DNA from: Formicarius rufipectus
Taxonomy: Eukaryota; Chordata; Aves; Passeriformes; Formicariidae
Length of the DNA stretch: 64,000 bases
Assembly (NCBI GenBank): GCA_013399695.1
Contig: VXAU01003165.1
Span: 158,543-222,542 of the forward strand
Direction of reading: 5' to 3'
Of the stretch, positions 62,746-64,000 are shown in pieces. Numbering within the stretch: position 1 is the first letter of the stretch; every line of letters begins with the position of its first letter. A program made the position numbers and the translations under genes. Below the pieces are notes generated by a model. It was not told the DNA's origin. It saw nothing but the letters and a program-made list of their open reading frames with translations, and ran no database searches.

Positions 62746-62771
62746 ATGCACTATCAATCAGCATAGTGCAT
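62746..62771. promoter_or_regulatory. Inverted repeat with PBX/HOX-type site (putative regulatory element)
   Basis: ATGCACTAT (62746-62754) and its exact reverse complement ATAGTGCAT (62763-62771) are separated by 8 bases. ATCAATCA at 62753-62760 is, on the minus strand, TGATTGAT, the PBX-HOX composite consensus. TTTATGG, like a posterior HOX site, follows at 62771-62777. TTAATTAAT lies about 15 bases upstream. The motif grouping is seen; regulatory function is inferred. Confidence 0.4.
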
Positions 62772-64000
62772 TTATGGAGTATTCAAAGTTAGAGTCTAAT
62801 TAGCAGTCTAAACGGAAGGCCATTTGAGAGAGCACGGCAGAGACTTTAGCTTAGATTTACAGTGGTATTTATTTAGAGATTTTACGGGTGCATTGAATAT
62901 GTACGGCCAGTAGTTTCATGAAGTGAGTCACTAGCTACCTCATAGCGAAAAAGTAAATCTGACCAGACATAATATATTTTTCCAGGTTAACTGTACTGGA
63001 AGTGCATGCAATGGACAGAAAGAGAAGTTCCTTCAGATCAACCCATCACATCAATACCAGAAATGCTCATTTGATGTAAGAAAAACTACAGTTAGGTTAT
63101 TTAGCCAGCTAAATACTGCATTTCCACTCAACACTCTAAAACATATTTCTCTGTCTGGGCAATACAAAAATACACCTACTATGAAAGTTAAATACTATAG
63201 TGATTTTCGACATTATGTGAACAGTGATCTGCATGTATACATATTTTGTCCTGATGTAACATCTATTGTACAGCAACGTAGACTAATTCCTATAGTTTCT
63301 GGAGTCTTTCTACAGCATTTACAGTATTAGGATTCATCTGTGTGCTTATTGAAAGCTATAATTTTTGAGAATATTTAGAATGGTAATGCCTAGGTTTCAA
63401 AATTACATTTTTGGAGTGAGAGGACTTGTCCACAGATGAAATTTTACTTAGGATGACATAACTTCAAAGCAATAAATCAACCATTTGTTTTTCTTGTTAA
63501 AACAATGCCTGATGACAGCCACTTTTCCGGAGTGATTTGATTCATATTGTTTTAAAGCCAGTCATCAAAATCGTCTTTCCTCCTTTTCTTTAGCATCTCT
63601 GTGAGGGTTAATCCCTGCCTTATGCAGGTTCATTCACATTTCCTATTCAATTTCATTGAGAAGTGAAAAAAAAAAAAGGAGATTTGAAACTGTAATTCAG
63701 ATTTCATTTTAAATTGCTTATCTCTGTTTGCCTTCTGATTAAACATAATTTTTTTGGAACCAAAATGCCACACTATCTTTATGGCCACACTCTGCATCAA
63801 AGCAGTAAAAGCTTGAAGGTTTACTGCAAGAAGGGTTCCCCTTACTGGTGTTTCAGTGTACTACAGCACTAGGATCCCCTTTATGGTTTTAAACAACTGA
63901 AATAATTTAACTCAGAGTAGTTACTGGTTCTGTCTTGATTTGGGGACCCTTCACGCAGTCTTTGTTCAAGGATTATGCATATGTGTGGCAAACATATGCC

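Larger units (their letters stand above)
61441..64000. other. Intergenic gene desert, last part
   Basis: 2.6 kb of AT-rich sequence without a supportable gene. It holds the 16-bp tandem repeat at 61754-61801 and the inverted repeat with a PBX/HOX-type site at 62746-62771. Homeodomain-type TAATTA cores also occur nearby (for example in taattaat near 62733). Confidence 0.75.

Overview
This is a vertebrate, almost certainly avian, genomic window. The evidence is a gene with canonical GT-AG introns and two clear CR1 LINE fragments of the bird/reptile type. One is a minus-strand 3' end at about 60275-61440; the other is a plus-strand 3' tail at about 41766-41940. Background is AT-rich, with A/T homopolymers and AAAC-type low-complexity runs. 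I cannot name the species.

Layout: positions 1-28160 hold one recognisable protein-coding gene on the + strand, metaxin-2 (MTX2), part of the mitochondrial outer-membrane SAM/metaxin import machinery. The window opens inside its first intron. Nine coding exons (2 to 10) join in frame to give 262 codons, about 275 residues once a human-like first exon is added. The stop codon is at 27889-27891 and a poly(A) signal at 28154-28159. Exon 1 and the promoter lie upstream of the window. Introns are ordinary apart from four items: a G-quadruplex motif and long antisense open frames in intron 3, a CpG-rich class II tRNA-like element in intron 4, and a tight run of five hairpin-forming inverted repeats in intron 9.

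Positions 28200-64000 contain no gene I can support. In amniotes MTX2 lies just beyond HOXD1 and is followed by the large telomeric HOXD regulatory gene desert, so this half is most economically read as the start of that desert. I see scattered repeats, several GC-rich blocks, one perfect 22-bp palindrome (39405-39426), an inverted repeat enclosing a PBX/HOX-type site (62746-62771), a three-copy 16-bp repeat of ATTGCAA (61754-61801) and an A/T fold-back repeat near 59320. Conservation and chromatin data, which I do not have, would decide which of these matter.

The open reading frames longer than 60 codons outside MTX2 look like chance frames. No CRISPR, operon or prokaryotic feature is present or expected. 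The most unusual sequence objects are the hairpin cluster at 26240-26366, the tRNA-like element at 21730-21812 and the 22-bp palindrome. I did not find evidence for an undescribed protein system.
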